Positions 46,704 to 55,748 of a stretch of DNA of 64,000 bases are shown one piece after another. Position 1 is the first letter of the stretch, and every line of letters begins with the position of its first letter. Origin of the DNA: Fundidesulfovibrio putealis DSM 16056 (lineage in GTDB: Bacteria; Desulfobacterota; Desulfovibrionia; Desulfovibrionales; Desulfovibrionaceae); assembly GCF_000429325.1 (NCBI RefSeq), contig NZ_AUBQ01000018.1, positions 51,742 to 115,741 on the forward strand. The letters are read 5' to 3'. A program made the translations under genes and the position numbers. The notes beneath the pieces are model-generated. The model saw only the letters and a program-made list of their open reading frames with translations. It had not been told where the DNA came from and made no database searches.

Positions 46704-49267
46704 GTCTTGTCTCCGGCTGGTTTTGAAAGCGGCAGGCAGCGCCTGGGTTTGGCATCGAATCGGTAGAACGCGTTGGCCACGGCGGCGGCGGTGGGGATGC
46801 AGCCGATCTCTCCCACGCCCTTGGCCCCGTAGGGGCCTTCCGGGTCCGACCCTTCCACCAGGATCACTTCGATCTCAGGCACGTCGGTGATCCTGGGGAT
46901 GCCAAGCGAGCCGAACTTCTCCGCGGTCAGGCGCCCCTTCTCCACGGGCATCTTTTCCGTAAGTGCATACCCGAGGCCCATGACCACGCCGCCCTCCACC
47001 TGCCCCTCGCAGAGCATGGGGTTGACCACGCGCCCCGCGTCGTGGGCGGCGATTATCTTTTGGACCTTGCCAGATTCATCCAGAATAGCCAAATGCGTGG
47101 CGAAACTGTAGGATACGTGGCTGCGCACGTTGCCGGGCGGGCCGTCGGCCTGGGTGTCGTCGCTCACATAGCGGCCCGTGAACACGCGCCCCGCGAGCGC
47201 CTCCACACTTCCGGCTTCGGCAATACCCGCTGCCAGGGCGCGCCCGGCCTCGATGACCGCCCGCCCAAGCTGGAACGTCCCCCGACTGGCCGTGGTGGAC
47301 CCGGCCAGCGCCTTGGATGACGTATCCGCCACCACGTCCACGCGCGAAATATCCGTCCATCCAAGCGTTTCGCACAGCACCTGCGCGGCAACGGTGTCGA
47401 TGCCCTGCCCCATCTCGGTCCAGCCGTGGTCCAGGCGCACCCGCCCACCGTCCAGCACCGTGAGGCGCACCAGGCACTCCTCCACGATGCCGCCGCCGAT
47501 GCCGGTGTTCTTGATGGCGCAGGCCAGCCCTGCGTGCCTGGCATTCTTCCAGGCCTCGCGCACGGCGTCGAGCGTTCGGCGAAGTCCGATGCCGCCGCCC
47601 AGACGCTGGCCGCTGGCGGTGATGCGGCCCTCGTCCAGGGCGTTGTCGTAGCGCATCTGCCAGGGGTCGAAGCCGCCCTTGGCGCAAAGCTCCTCCATCA
47701 GGCTCTCCATGGCGAAGGTTACCTGATTCACCCCGAAGCCGCGCATGGCCCCGGCCGGGATGTTGTTGGTGAACACCGCCACGGACTCGATGTCCACGCA
47801 GGGAACGGAGTAGGCTCCGGTGGCGTGGTTGGCGGCGCGGGCCATCACCGGGCCGCCTAGCGAGGCGTAGGCCCCGGTGTCGCCGACGATGCGCGCCCGG
47901 AGTGCGGTCAGGCGGCCCTCATGGTCGCAGCCAAGGGCGTACTCCATGCGCATGGCGTGGCGCTTGGGATGAAATCGCAGGGACTCAGGGCGCGAGAAGC
48001 GCACTTTGGCCGGGCGTCCGACAAGAAACGCCAGCAGGGCCGCGTGCCCCTGGGCCGAGAGGTCCTCCTTGCCGCCGAAAGCCCCGCCCGCGTCCACGCG
48101 AGTGACGCGCACGGCGTCCTCGGGCAGGCCCAGCATGCGGGCGATGTTCAGCTTGTCGTGCCAGATGCCCTGGCTCTGGCTGTACACGCGCAGGCCCTCA
48201 CCTTCTGGCTGGGCCAGGCCGCACTCGGTCTCCAGGTAGCCGTGCTCCACGGCGGGCGTGGTGAACACGCCGCGCGCCACCGCAAACGACGCGGCCAGGG
48301 CGTCCTCCACCAGGCAGCCGCGCTTGATCACCTTGCGAGCCAGCACGTTGCCGCCCTCGTGCAGCAGCACCTCGCCCTTGAGAGCTTCGTCCACGTCCGT
48401 GACCGGCTCCAGGACATCATACTCCACCCTCACCAGCCTGGCCGCCGCGCGCGCCTGGGCTTCCGACTCTGCGGCCACCAGGGCCGGCGCGTCGCCGATG
48501 TAACGGGTGGTCTCGCCTTCGGCCACCAGGATGGGCCAGTCCTTGCGCAAGATTCCCGTGGTCCGCTCGCCCGGAACGTCCGTCGCCGTGACGATGCGCA
48601 CCACACCCGGCGCGGTCAGCGCGTCGCTGACGTCAACGGACAGCACCCGCGCCCGTGGGTGCTCGGAGAACACCACCGCGCCGTGCACCATGCCGGGAAG
48701 GGTCATATCCGCCGTGAAGGGGGTCTGCCCAAGGGCGCGCTCCACTGCGCCGATCTTGGCCACGCGCCCGCCCATGCCGGGCTTGTCCGGCAGGACGGGG
48801 TCTACGCCGTCGCGAATGGCCCGCGCCGCTTCGAGAACTGCGTCCACGATCTTCACGTAGCCCGTGCAGCGGCACAGGTTGAAGCGAAGCGCCTTGGCGA
48901 TGTCCTCGCGGGTGGGGTCGGGATTGGAAGCCAGAAGAATCTTGGTGCGGGTCAAAAATCCGGGAGTACAAAAGCCGCACTGGACCGCGCCCTTGGCGGC
49001 GAAGGCCGCGCCGAGAGTGCGCTTGAGCGCGTCGGGGAAGCCCTCGATGGTCACGACGCTTGCGCCCTCGAGCTTGGACATGGGGGTGGAGCAGGCCAGC
49101 GTGGCCTTGGCGTTTATCTCGACGAGGCACGCACCGCAGGCGGCCTGACCGGAGCAGCCGTCCTTGGGGGAGAGGATGCCCATGTGGTCGCGCAGCCAGG
49201 AGAGAAGCGGCAGCGACGGGTCGCCGGAGTATATTCGTTCTACGCCATTAAGTAGTAAAGAGAACAT
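46700..49267 (-). CDS. xdhD: Selenium-dependent xanthine/hypoxanthine dehydrogenase, Fe-S + Mo fusion
   Basis: 855 residues. Residues ~1-150 are the two-cluster Fe-S domain (GCSGQAACGACLVEI, AVQCGFCTPGFL...[19 protein letters not shown]). The remainder is the Mo domain (TPFTADMTLPGMVHGAVV, VDAGGAFGGKEDLSAQGHAAL, GAMRGFGVNQVTFAMESL, EMGQGIDTVAAQVL, and the catalytic Glu in GAKGVGEIGCIPTAAAV). This single-chain form matches the Se-dependent XDH (XdhD) family and has no FAD domain; electrons may pass to YgfK. Transcription from ygeW would have to cross a foreign PIN gene and a terminator. Confidence 0.93.
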   Translation of the reverse strand: MFSLLLNGVERIYSGDPSLPLLSWLRDHMGILSPKDGCSGQAACGACLVEINAKATLACSTPMSKLEGASVVTIEGFPDALKRTLGAAFAAKGAVQCGFCTPGFLTRTKILLASNPDPTREDIAKALRFNLCRCTGYVKIVDAVLEAARAIRDGVDPVLPDKPGMGGRVAKIGAVERALGQTPFTADMTLPGMVHGAVVFSEHPRARVLSVDVSDALTAPGVVRIVTATDVPGERTTGILRKDWPILVAEGETTRYIGDAPALVAAESEAQARAAARLVRVEYDVLEPVTDVDEALKGEVLLHEGGNVLARKVIKRGCLVEDALAASFAVARGVFTTPAVEHGYLETECGLAQPEGEGLRVYSQSQGIWHDKLNIARMLGLPEDAVRVTRVDAGGAFGGKEDLSAQGHAALLAFLVGRPAKVRFSRPESLRFHPKRHAMRMEYALGCDHEGRLTALRARIVGDTGAYASLGGPVMARAANHATGAYSVPCVDIESVAVFTNNIPAGAMRGFGVNQVTFAMESLMEELCAKGGFDPWQMRYDNALDEGRITASGQRLGGGIGLRRTLDAVREAWKNARHAGLACAIKNTGIGGGIVEECLVRLTVLDGGRVRLDHGWTEMGQGIDTVAAQVLCETLGWTDISRVDVVADTSSKALAGSTTASRGTFQLGRAVIEAGRALAAGIAEAGSVEALAGRVFTGRYVSDDTQADGPPGNVRSHVSYSFATHLAILDESGKVQKIIAAHDAGRVVNPMLCEGQVEGGVVMGLGYALTEKMPVEKGRLTAEKFGSLGIPRITDVPEIEVILVEGSDPEGPYGAKGVGEIGCIPTAAAVANAFYRFDAKPRRCLPLSKPAGDKT

Positions 49268-49286
49268 CCCGCCCCCATTATTAGTT

Positions 49287-50324
49287 TTACCCCGATATGA
49301 TATTATCTATATGTTTCTTTAAAGTATAATTAACAACATCATCAAACAAATGTTCAGTATTCGCGGAAGCAACTTGAAGAGTCCTCTCAACACCTTCTTT
49401 ATCAAGGCATTTAATTTTCACAGAACTTATAATATTATCAAAAAATTCACTCTCACTTAAGTCATATCTACACTCCCCAACCCCAAACATATTCCCAGAG
49501 CCAAACCCTTGTGGGTTACTACTAGAATCATGCTCAACTTCACACTCGACGTCATAAATTATCGCAATCACGTCCTTATCTTCAGTGATATACACATCAA
49601 ACTTTCTAATCGCGACACTTAACGCAAAAAATCCCCACCCTCGCAGAGAATTATTTACATCGCTAACGATATAATCACTCAGCGCATCAACCTGGAATGA
49701 TACAGAAATACTTTCTAGTTGATCCTTATTCTCTGCAACCAAGACACGCAGAGACTCGTAAATTTTACACTGATGCAGCTTTGCATCACTTTCTTCTTTC
49801 AATGGCATCGACAATCTGCCGTCCTTTGACATCCCATTATGATAAAAGGCCTTATCCTCAGTAACGAAGAAAACATCGTAGTCGCCAAGCAAACTCAATA
49901 TTGCCTCCCACACAACAGAATCTTTATACTGCTGATTTTTTTCACCATTAGGAGGAGTCCCAGCTATCACCCTTTTCAGAGCAGACCGCGCGTGCTCCAA
50001 TGTAAACTCTACATCTATTTTGCAACTTGACATATCCTCAAAGACTGCATCTATACTATCCTTAATTTCCCTCTCGTCAGGAATGTACACTTTAACCAAC
50101 CTACCAATAACATGATGCAGCAATCCAAATGAATCTTTTATCTTCTTAACAGCATCCCTACAGTGCCGAACAGAAACAGCCTCCACTTCGCCTCTAACCA
50201 CTTCAGGAACGGCCACCTTCCAACCATTAATCCTAACTAAATGCAAAAATGCAATGCCCAAAGGTGATTTTAGCAACTGTTCTCTGATCCAAACATTGGT
50301 ATCAATAACGATGCATGTTGCCAT
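49287..50324 (-). CDS. PIN-domain protein, AT-rich insertion in the purine cluster
   Basis: 345 residues from ATG 50324 with GGGGGA in front. PIN nuclease acidic residues are visible in CIVIDTNVWIRE, PEVVRGEVEA, QQYKDSVVWEAI and FFVTEDKAFY, in the usual D/E/D/D order, so RNase activity is likely. The remaining ~150 residues match nothing I know. The gene is strikingly AT-rich next to GC-rich neighbours and splits ygeW from xdhD, genes of one conserved system; it also has its own TATAAT and lies behind a strong terminator. It looks horizontally acquired. Confidence 0.75.
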   Translation of the reverse strand: MATCIVIDTNVWIREQLLKSPLGIAFLHLVRINGWKVAVPEVVRGEVEAVSVRHCRDAVKKIKDSFGLLHHVIGRLVKVYIPDEREIKDSIDAVFEDMSSCKIDVEFTLEHARSALKRVIAGTPPNGEKNQQYKDSVVWEAILSLLGDYDVFFVTEDKAFYHNGMSKDGRLSMPLKEESDAKLHQCKIYESLRVLVAENKDQLESISVSFQVDALSDYIVSDVNNSLRGWGFFALSVAIRKFDVYITEDKDVIAIIYDVECEVEHDSSSNPQGFGSGNMFGVGECRYDLSESEFFDNIISSVKIKCLDKEGVERTLQVASANTEHLFDDVVNYTLKKHIDNIISG

Positions 50325-50356
50325 TCTATCCCCCAACATCACACACCAAACGTATC

Positions 50357-50362
50357 ATTATA
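50357..50362 (-). promoter_or_regulatory. Candidate -10 box of the PIN gene
   Basis: A perfect TATAAT on the minus strand, 33 bp before the PIN start codon, in an AT-rich spot just after the terminator of ygeW. The -35 region is not clear. Confidence 0.5.
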
Positions 50363-50370
50363 CAACAAAT

Positions 50371-50400
50371 TTGGGCCAGCCCTCGAAAGGGCTGGCCCAA
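50371..50400 (-). terminator. Terminator of the ygeY-arcC-ygeW operon
   Basis: A perfect 13-bp stem TTGGGCCAGCCCT / AGGGCTGGCCCAA around a 4-nt loop, 5 bp after the ygeW stop codon, followed on the minus strand by the AT-rich run ATTTGTTG. Confidence 0.75.
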
Positions 50401-50405
50401 ACACA

Positions 50406-51602
50406 TTACTTCACTCGCTCTTTCCCCTCTTCCAGAAGCTTTTCCAGCGTCTGGGCGGGGTTCCTCTTCTTGGCCAGAAGCATCATGGCCGCGATGGTAT
50501 ACGGCTTGTAGCTGGCCTGCTGGTACAGCGGCACGCGGTAGCGGTCGAACACGCTGGCGGCCACTTCGCCCTGCTCGCAGGAGACGCCGGTGATGTCCGC
50601 CGGGAGGCAGTGGAGATACAGCCCCTGGCCGTTCTTGGTGGTGGCCATGAGCTTCTCGTCGCACTCCCACTTTTTGTGCTTGGCGTTCTCGGCCAGCAGC
50701 TTCTTCTCCAGGGCCTTAATGCCGTCCCAATCGTTCTTGGCGTAGAGGTCCGTGCGCTGCTCCATGGCGGAGAATGACGCCCAGCTCTTGGGGTAGACGA
50801 TGTCCGCGTCCGCGAAGGCCTCCTGCATGGAGTTGGACGCGCTGAAGGTGCCGCCGGAGGCCTTGGCGTTCTTGGCGGCCACGTCCATTACTTCGGGCAT
50901 CATCTCGTAGCCCTTGGGGTGCGCCAGGGCCACGTCCATGCCGAAGCGGGTCATGAGGCCTATGACGCCCTGGGGTACGGACAGGGGCTTGCCGTAGGAG
51001 GGCGAATAGGCCCAGGTCATGGCGATCTTCTTGCCCCGAAGGTTCTCGACGCCGCCGAAATGGTTGATAAGGTGCAGCATGTCGGCCATGGCCTGAGTGG
51101 GGTGGTCGATGTCGCACTGAAGGTTCACGAGCGTCGGGCGGGTGGGCAGCACGCCCTCCTGGAAGCCCTCGCGCACGGCCTTGGAGACCTCGCGCATGTA
51201 GGCGTTGCCCTTGCCGATGAACATGTCGTCGCGGATGCCGATGACCTCGGCCATGAAGGAGACCATGTTGGCGGTCTCGCGCACGGTCTCGCCGTGGGCG
51301 ATCTGGGACTTGCCCTCGTCCAAGTCCTGGGGGGTCAGGCCCAGGAGGTTGGCGGCGGACACGAAGCTGAAGCGGGTGCGGGTGGAGTTGTCGCGGAAGA
51401 TGGACACGGCCAGCCCCGAATCAAACACGCGGCAGGAGAAGCCCAGCTCCCGCAGGCCGCGCAGGATCTCCGCCACATGGAAGGTGGCCTGGATTTCGGC
51501 GTCGGATTTTTCCCAGGTGAGCAGGAAGTCCTGATCGTACATGCCCTTGAAGTTCAGGCGTCCGAGGGAGCGGATGAGTTCTTTCACGCGCACTGCGTCC
51601 AT
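50406..51602 (-). CDS. ygeW: Knotted carbamoyltransferase YgeW
   Basis: 398 residues. The carbamoyl-phosphate motif is SIFRDNSTRTRFSFVSAANLLG, with INLQCDIDHPTQAMADML-type (VNLQCDIDHPTQ) and the family HCLPADI motif late in the chain. YgeW belongs to the aspartate/ornithine carbamoyltransferase superfamily and is thought to work in the catabolic direction, giving carbamoyl phosphate from a ureido compound. With the adjacent carbamate kinase it would then yield ATP. AAGGAG precedes the start, 9 bp after arcC. Confidence 0.95.
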   Translation of the reverse strand: MDAVRVKELIRSLGRLNFKGMYDQDFLLTWEKSDAEIQATFHVAEILRGLRELGFSCRVFDSGLAVSIFRDNSTRTRFSFVSAANLLGLTPQDLDEGKSQIAHGETVRETANMVSFMAEVIGIRDDMFIGKGNAYMREVSKAVREGFQEGVLPTRPTLVNLQCDIDHPTQAMADMLHLINHFGGVENLRGKKIAMTWAYSPSYGKPLSVPQGVIGLMTRFGMDVALAHPKGYEMMPEVMDVAAKNAKASGGTFSASNSMQEAFADADIVYPKSWASFSAMEQRTDLYAKNDWDGIKALEKKLLAENAKHKKWECDEKLMATTKNGQGLYLHCLPADITGVSCEQGEVAASVFDRYRVPLYQQASYKPYTIAAMMLLAKKRNPAQTLEKLLEEGKERVK

Positions 51603-51611
51603 GGTGTCTCC

Positions 51612-52562
51612 TTATCGAATGATGTGGGTGCCTGCGTCCCCGGAGAGAGCGAGGCCCAGTGTTTCCGGTTTGGTTATGATCACTTCTTCGCCGCCCGCTT
51701 CCAAAAAATCAACGGCGGCCTGAATCTTGGGGGCCATGGAGCCGGGCGCGAAGTGCCCTTCGGCCAGGAAGGCCTTGATGGTGGGCAGGTCCACGCGCGA
51801 AAGCGGCGTCTGAAGCGGCGTGCCGAAGTTGAGCGCCACCCGCTCCACGGCGGTGGAGATCACCAGGAGCTTGGCTCCGAGCTGCCCGGCCAGCATGGCC
51901 GAGGCCAGATCCTTGTCCACAACGGCGTCGATGCCGGAGAGTCCCTCCGGGGCGCGCACCACGGGGATGCCCCCTCCTCCGGCGGCCACCACGTGAAAGC
52001 CCGCGTCCAGGAGCGTGCGCACCGCGTCCAGCTCCAGGATTTCCACAGGCTTGGGGGACGGCACCACGCGACGCCAGCCCCGCCCGGCGTCCTGCCTGAG
52101 GACCCAGTCCGGGTGCTGGCGGGTGAGGTCGTCAAGCTGGCTGTCGGAGTAGAACTCGCCCACGGGCTTGTCCGGGGTGGCAAAGCCGGGGTCGGCCGCG
52201 TCAACGAGCACCTGGGTGACCACGGTGACCGTGCGGCTTTCCAGGCCCCGCTTGGCCAAGGCGTTATCCATGGCCATCTGGATCTGCCAGCCGATGGCCC
52301 CCTGGGTGTCGGCCACGCAGCTGACCAGCGGCACCATGTGCAGCCCGGCCACCTCGCGGGCGATCTCCGAGCGCATCATTATGAAGCCCACCTGCGGCCC
52401 GTTGCCGTGGGTGACCACCACCTGCCAGCCGTGGGCCGCCACTTCGGCGATGTGCTCCACGGTCTCGCACAGGGCGCGGTACTGGTCCTCCACGGTGCGC
52501 AGGTCCTTGCGCTTTATGAGCGAGTTGCCCCCGATGGCCACCACGGCCAGCCTGGAGGACAT
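51612..52562 (-). CDS. arcC: Carbamate kinase
   Basis: 316 residues. Amino-acid-kinase fold with LAVVAIGGNSLIKRKD, WQVVVTHGNGPQVGFIMMRSEIA, VVAAGGGGIPVV and DKDLASAMLAGQLGAKLLVISTAVE. It converts carbamoyl phosphate and ADP to carbamate and ATP, the energy-yielding end of the pathway. It corresponds to yqeA of the E. coli cluster. It lies 6 bp after ygeY and 9 bp before ygeW. Confidence 0.95.
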   Translation of the reverse strand: MSSRLAVVAIGGNSLIKRKDLRTVEDQYRALCETVEHIAEVAAHGWQVVVTHGNGPQVGFIMMRSEIAREVAGLHMVPLVSCVADTQGAIGWQIQMAMDNALAKRGLESRTVTVVTQVLVDAADPGFATPDKPVGEFYSDSQLDDLTRQHPDWVLRQDAGRGWRRVVPSPKPVEILELDAVRTLLDAGFHVVAAGGGGIPVVRAPEGLSGIDAVVDKDLASAMLAGQLGAKLLVISTAVERVALNFGTPLQTPLSRVDLPTIKAFLAEGHFAPGSMAPKIQAAVDFLEAGGEEVIITKPETLGLALSGDAGTHIIR

Positions 52563-52568
52563 GGCGCG

Positions 52569-53783
52569 CTACTCCTTCCCGGCGGCGTAGGCGTGGACCA
52601 TGCCCACGTACATGGCGGCGCAGCGGGCCAGATCGGCCTTCCAGGTCTTCTCGTTGGGGGCGTGGGCCTGGTTCTCCTTGCCGGGGCCGAAGCCGACGAC
52701 CGGGATGCCGAACATGCCCATGATGGACACGCCGTTGGTGGAGAAGGTCCACTTGTCCACGCGCGGGGCCTCGTCGAACAGGCATGTGTAGGCGGCCACG
52801 GCGGACTTGCACACGGCGTGGTCCTCGGGCAGCACCCAGGTGGGGAAGTAGCAGTCCGTGGGGTAGACGAGCCCCGTCCAGGAGGGGGCCTCGTAGGTGT
52901 ACATGGACACCACGGCCTTGTCCCCGGCGGCCTTCACCGAGGGCAGCTCGCGGATTTGCGACAGGGCCAGTTCCTTGTCCTCGCCGTGGGTCAGGCGGCG
53001 GTCGATGGACACCGAGCAGCCGTCGGCCACGGCGCAGCGCGAGGGCGAGGTGAAGAAGATCTGCGACACCGTGAGCGAGCCCTTGCCCAGGAAGGGGTCG
53101 TTGGTGAGGCGCGGGTGCAGCTCTTCCAGCTCGCCCAGGATCTTGCCCATGCGGAAGATCGCGTTGTCGCCGCGCTCCGGGGCCGAGCCGTGGGACGAGA
53201 CGCCCTTGACGTCCAGGCGGATCTCCATGCGCCCGCGCTGGCCGCGATAGATACCGCCGTCGGTGGGCTCGGTGCAGCAGACGAACTCCGGCTTCAGGCC
53301 GTGCTCCTTGATGAGGTACTGCCAGCACAGGCCGTCGCAGTCTTCCTCCTGCACGGTGCCCACCATGACCACGGTGAAGCCCTCGGGCACGCCGATTTCT
53401 TTCAGGATTTTGCCCGCGTAGACCATGGAAGCCATGCCGCCCTCCTGGTCGGACGCGCCACGACCGCCGATGGTCTCGTCGTCCTCGTAGCCGTCGTAGG
53501 GGTCGAACATCCAGTTGGAGCGGTTGCCCACGCCCACGGTGTCCACGTGGGCGTCGAAGGCGATGAGGCGCGGGCCGTTGCCCAGATACCCCAGGACGTT
53601 GCCCATGGGGTCCACCTCGACGCGGTCGAAGCCCACGGCCTCCATCTCGGTCTTGATGCGGCGGATGACGCCCTCCTCCTGGCAGGATTCGCTGGGTATG
53701 CGGATCATGTCGCGCAGGAAGCGGGTCATGTCGGGGAGAAAATCCTGGGCCATCTGGCGTATGCGAGTGCTCTCGGTGTTCAT
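52569..53783 (-). CDS. ygeY: YgeY family M20-type hydrolase
   Basis: 404 residues from ATG 53783 (GGAG ten bases upstream). M20/ArgE metallopeptidase metal ligands: [63 protein letters not shown]. YgeY is the selenium-metabolism-linked hydrolase of the cluster and probably cleaves an amide in a late purine product. First gene of the leftward operon, with a sigma54 promoter candidate (53834-53849) and upstream dyads. Confidence 0.95.
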   Translation of the reverse strand: MNTESTRIRQMAQDFLPDMTRFLRDMIRIPSESCQEEGVIRRIKTEMEAVGFDRVEVDPMGNVLGYLGNGPRLIAFDAHVDTVGVGNRSNWMFDPYDGYEDDETIGGRGASDQEGGMASMVYAGKILKEIGVPEGFTVVMVGTVQEEDCDGLCWQYLIKEHGLKPEFVCCTEPTDGGIYRGQRGRMEIRLDVKGVSSHGSAPERGDNAIFRMGKILGELEELHPRLTNDPFLGKGSLTVSQIFFTSPSRCAVADGCSVSIDRRLTHGEDKELALSQIRELPSVKAAGDKAVVSMYTYEAPSWTGLVYPTDCYFPTWVLPEDHAVCKSAVAAYTCLFDEAPRVDKWTFSTNGVSIMGMFGIPVVGFGPGKENQAHAPNEKTWKADLARCAAMYVGMVHAYAAGKE

Positions 53784-53833
53784 GCGGTGGGTTCTCCAGC
53801 AATGTGATCGCCTTGTCGGCGTGACTGCGGGGC

Positions 53834-53849
53834 AGCAAAAGAGGGACCA
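53834..53849 (-). promoter_or_regulatory. Predicted sigma54 (-24/-12) promoter of ygeY-arcC-ygeW
   Basis: On the minus strand TGGTCCCTCTTTTGCT: TGG and TTGCT with the correct 10-base gap between GG and GC. Predicted start of transcription ~53823, giving a 40-nt leader with the GGAG ribosome site. Enhancer-like dyads lie ~85 bp upstream. Confidence 0.6.
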
Positions 53850-53934
53850 TTTCACCCTGTTATTCCGAGTTTTTTTATTTTTGTATTTTAGCTGGTTGGA
53901 CATCGCCAACCCCAAAGAGGCGGTGCCCGGCCCA

Positions 53935-53966
53935 TTCTTATTCTGCAAACATTCTCACTTCGAGAA
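53935..53966. promoter_or_regulatory. Predicted enhancer pair upstream of ygeY
   Basis: TTCTTATTCTGCAAA (53935-53949) and TTCTCACTTCGAGAA (53952-53966), 17 bp apart start-to-start. They match the pair at 28244-28275 in sequence and spacing, which suggests the same activator binds both. Confidence 0.65.
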
Positions 53967-54131
53967 GAAACCCGAAAATATTCGACCAAGCCGATCTGAA
54001 TTCGAAATTCCAGACACATATGCACAAAGCCGAACGAAACTCTTCCCACATACCGCAGGATTGCGTATCATGATCCCAATCCCCTGGCAGGACCTGAGAC
54101 ATCCCGCCAAGGCAAGCGCTGGAGGCCGGTG

Positions 54132-55616
54132 ATGAAACATCTGACGCTCAAGCTGAAAATCCTTCTGCCCGTGGCTGCCTTGTTCGCCCTGGTCACGTTC
54201 ATGTTCGGCGCAACGATCTTCGTATCCCAGGGGCAGCGCAACGACGGCATGGTCATAAACCTGGCCGGACGCGAACGAATGCTCAGCCAGAAGATGTCCA
54301 AGGAAGCCCTGCTGTACGCCCGCCTGCTGGCGCAGGGAAAGACCGACCAGAAACTGGACGCCAAGTTCAAGGCGTCCATGCAGGTCTTCGAGGCCACCCT
54401 CAAGGCCCTGGTCGAAGGTGGAGACGCCCCCACCACGCTCGACCCCGTCGGCCCGGCGGCCAGCCTGCCCAGACCCACCCCCCAGGTCCGCGACCAGCTG
54501 ACTGCGGCCGTGGCGGCCTGGAACGCCTTCAAGCCGCTGCTCGCCACGGCCCAGGCCGGAGGGCAGGGAACGGACTTTGACGATTTCCTGGCCAGGAGCG
54601 AAGCGGTCAACATCGAGCTGGACAAGGCAGTCTCCATCATGCAGCGGGAATCCGAGGCCCGCGTGACGCAACTGCTCACCGCGCAAGGCGGCTTCGTGCT
54701 GGCGGCGCTCATTCTGGCCGCGCTCATCGTGGTGGCCACGTTCCTGACCATCCTGAGCCCGGTTGCGAAAGCGGTGGATTTTGCGCGGCGACTGGCCCAG
54801 GGCGACCTCACCGGCAGGCTGGACATTCCCCAGCGCGACGAGATCGGCACACTGGCCGGCACCATGCAGGAGATGGCCTCGCGCATGAGCGAGGCCGTGA
54901 GGGACATCGTGGAGAGCTCCCAGAGCGTGTCGACAGGCGCGAAAGAGCTGTCGGACGCATCCGAAAATCTGGCCCAGGGTGCAGCCCAGCAAGCGGCCAG
55001 CGTGGATCAGGTGTCGTCCTCTGTGGAAGAGATATCCGCCAACATCCAGCAGAACGCCTACAACTCGGTCCAGACCGAAACCATGGCCCGCAAGTCCGCC
55101 CACGACGCCCAGGAAGGCGGCGAGGCCGTGGCGCTCACCGTTGAGGCCATGAAGCTGATTGCGCAGAAGATCGGCATCATTGAGGAGATCGCCCGCCAGA
55201 CCAACCTGCTGGCCCTGAATGCGGCCATCGAGGCAGCCAGGGCCGGTGAAAACGGCAAGGGCTTCGCCGTGGTGGCCTCCGAAGTGCGCAAGCTGGCCGA
55301 GCGCTCCGGGCGCGCGGCTTCAGAGATATCCGGGCTGTCCAGCGGGTCGGTGGCCCAGGCTGAGAAGGCGGGAGCCATGCTCAGTGAAATCGTTCCGGAC
55401 ATCACAAAGACGGCGGAACTGGTGAAGGGCATCTCCGCCGCCTCCCAGGAGCAGAACGCCGGGGCTGGCCAGATAAACTCCGCCATCCAGAGCCTGGACA
55501 GGGTCATCCAGCAGAACGCTGCGGCCTCCGAACAGGTTGCCTCAACCTCGGCTGAGCTCTCCGGGCAGGCGGAGCGGCTCATGCAGGCGGTGGGGTTCTT
55601 CAGGATCGCCTCCTGA
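54132..55616 (+). CDS. Methyl-accepting chemotaxis protein with PilJ/NarX-like sensor
   Basis: 494 residues. A first membrane helix ([21 protein letters not shown]) is followed by a periplasmic part holding [20 protein letters not shown], the conserved P-box-like motif of PilJ/NarX-type sensors. The second membrane helix is [21 protein letters not shown], then HAMP ([24 protein letters not shown]) and the signalling hairpin ([42 protein letters not shown]). ATG 54132 has GGAGG six bases upstream. It is divergent from ygeY and shares its promoter region, so coregulation is conceivable. Confidence 0.93.
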   Translation: MKHLTLKLKILLPVAALFALVTFMFGATIFVSQGQRNDGMVINLAGRERMLSQKMSKEALLYARLLAQGKTDQKLDAKFKASMQVFEATLKALVEGGDAPTTLDPVGPAASLPRPTPQVRDQLTAAVAAWNAFKPLLATAQAGGQGTDFDDFLARSEAVNIELDKAVSIMQRESEARVTQLLTAQGGFVLAALILAALIVVATFLTILSPVAKAVDFARRLAQGDLTGRLDIPQRDEIGTLAGTMQEMASRMSEAVRDIVESSQSVSTGAKELSDASENLAQGAAQQAASVDQVSSSVEEISANIQQNAYNSVQTETMARKSAHDAQEGGEAVALTVEAMKLIAQKIGIIEEIARQTNLLALNAAIEAARAGENGKGFAVVASEVRKLAERSGRAASEISGLSSGSVAQAEKAGAMLSEIVPDITKTAELVKGISAASQEQNAGAGQINSAIQSLDRVIQQNAAASEQVASTSAELSGQAERLMQAVGFFRIAS

Positions 55617-55748
55617 AGCCAGGGCTCGCGCCCGCCTGGAATACGACCGCACATTCGTCGCGGACTGCGCCCCTGCTACGCAGCGGGAACAGAATGACTT
55701 GCCCATGATATGGCGTTCGGTTAGCGTGGCGAACGTATATCGTTCCAC

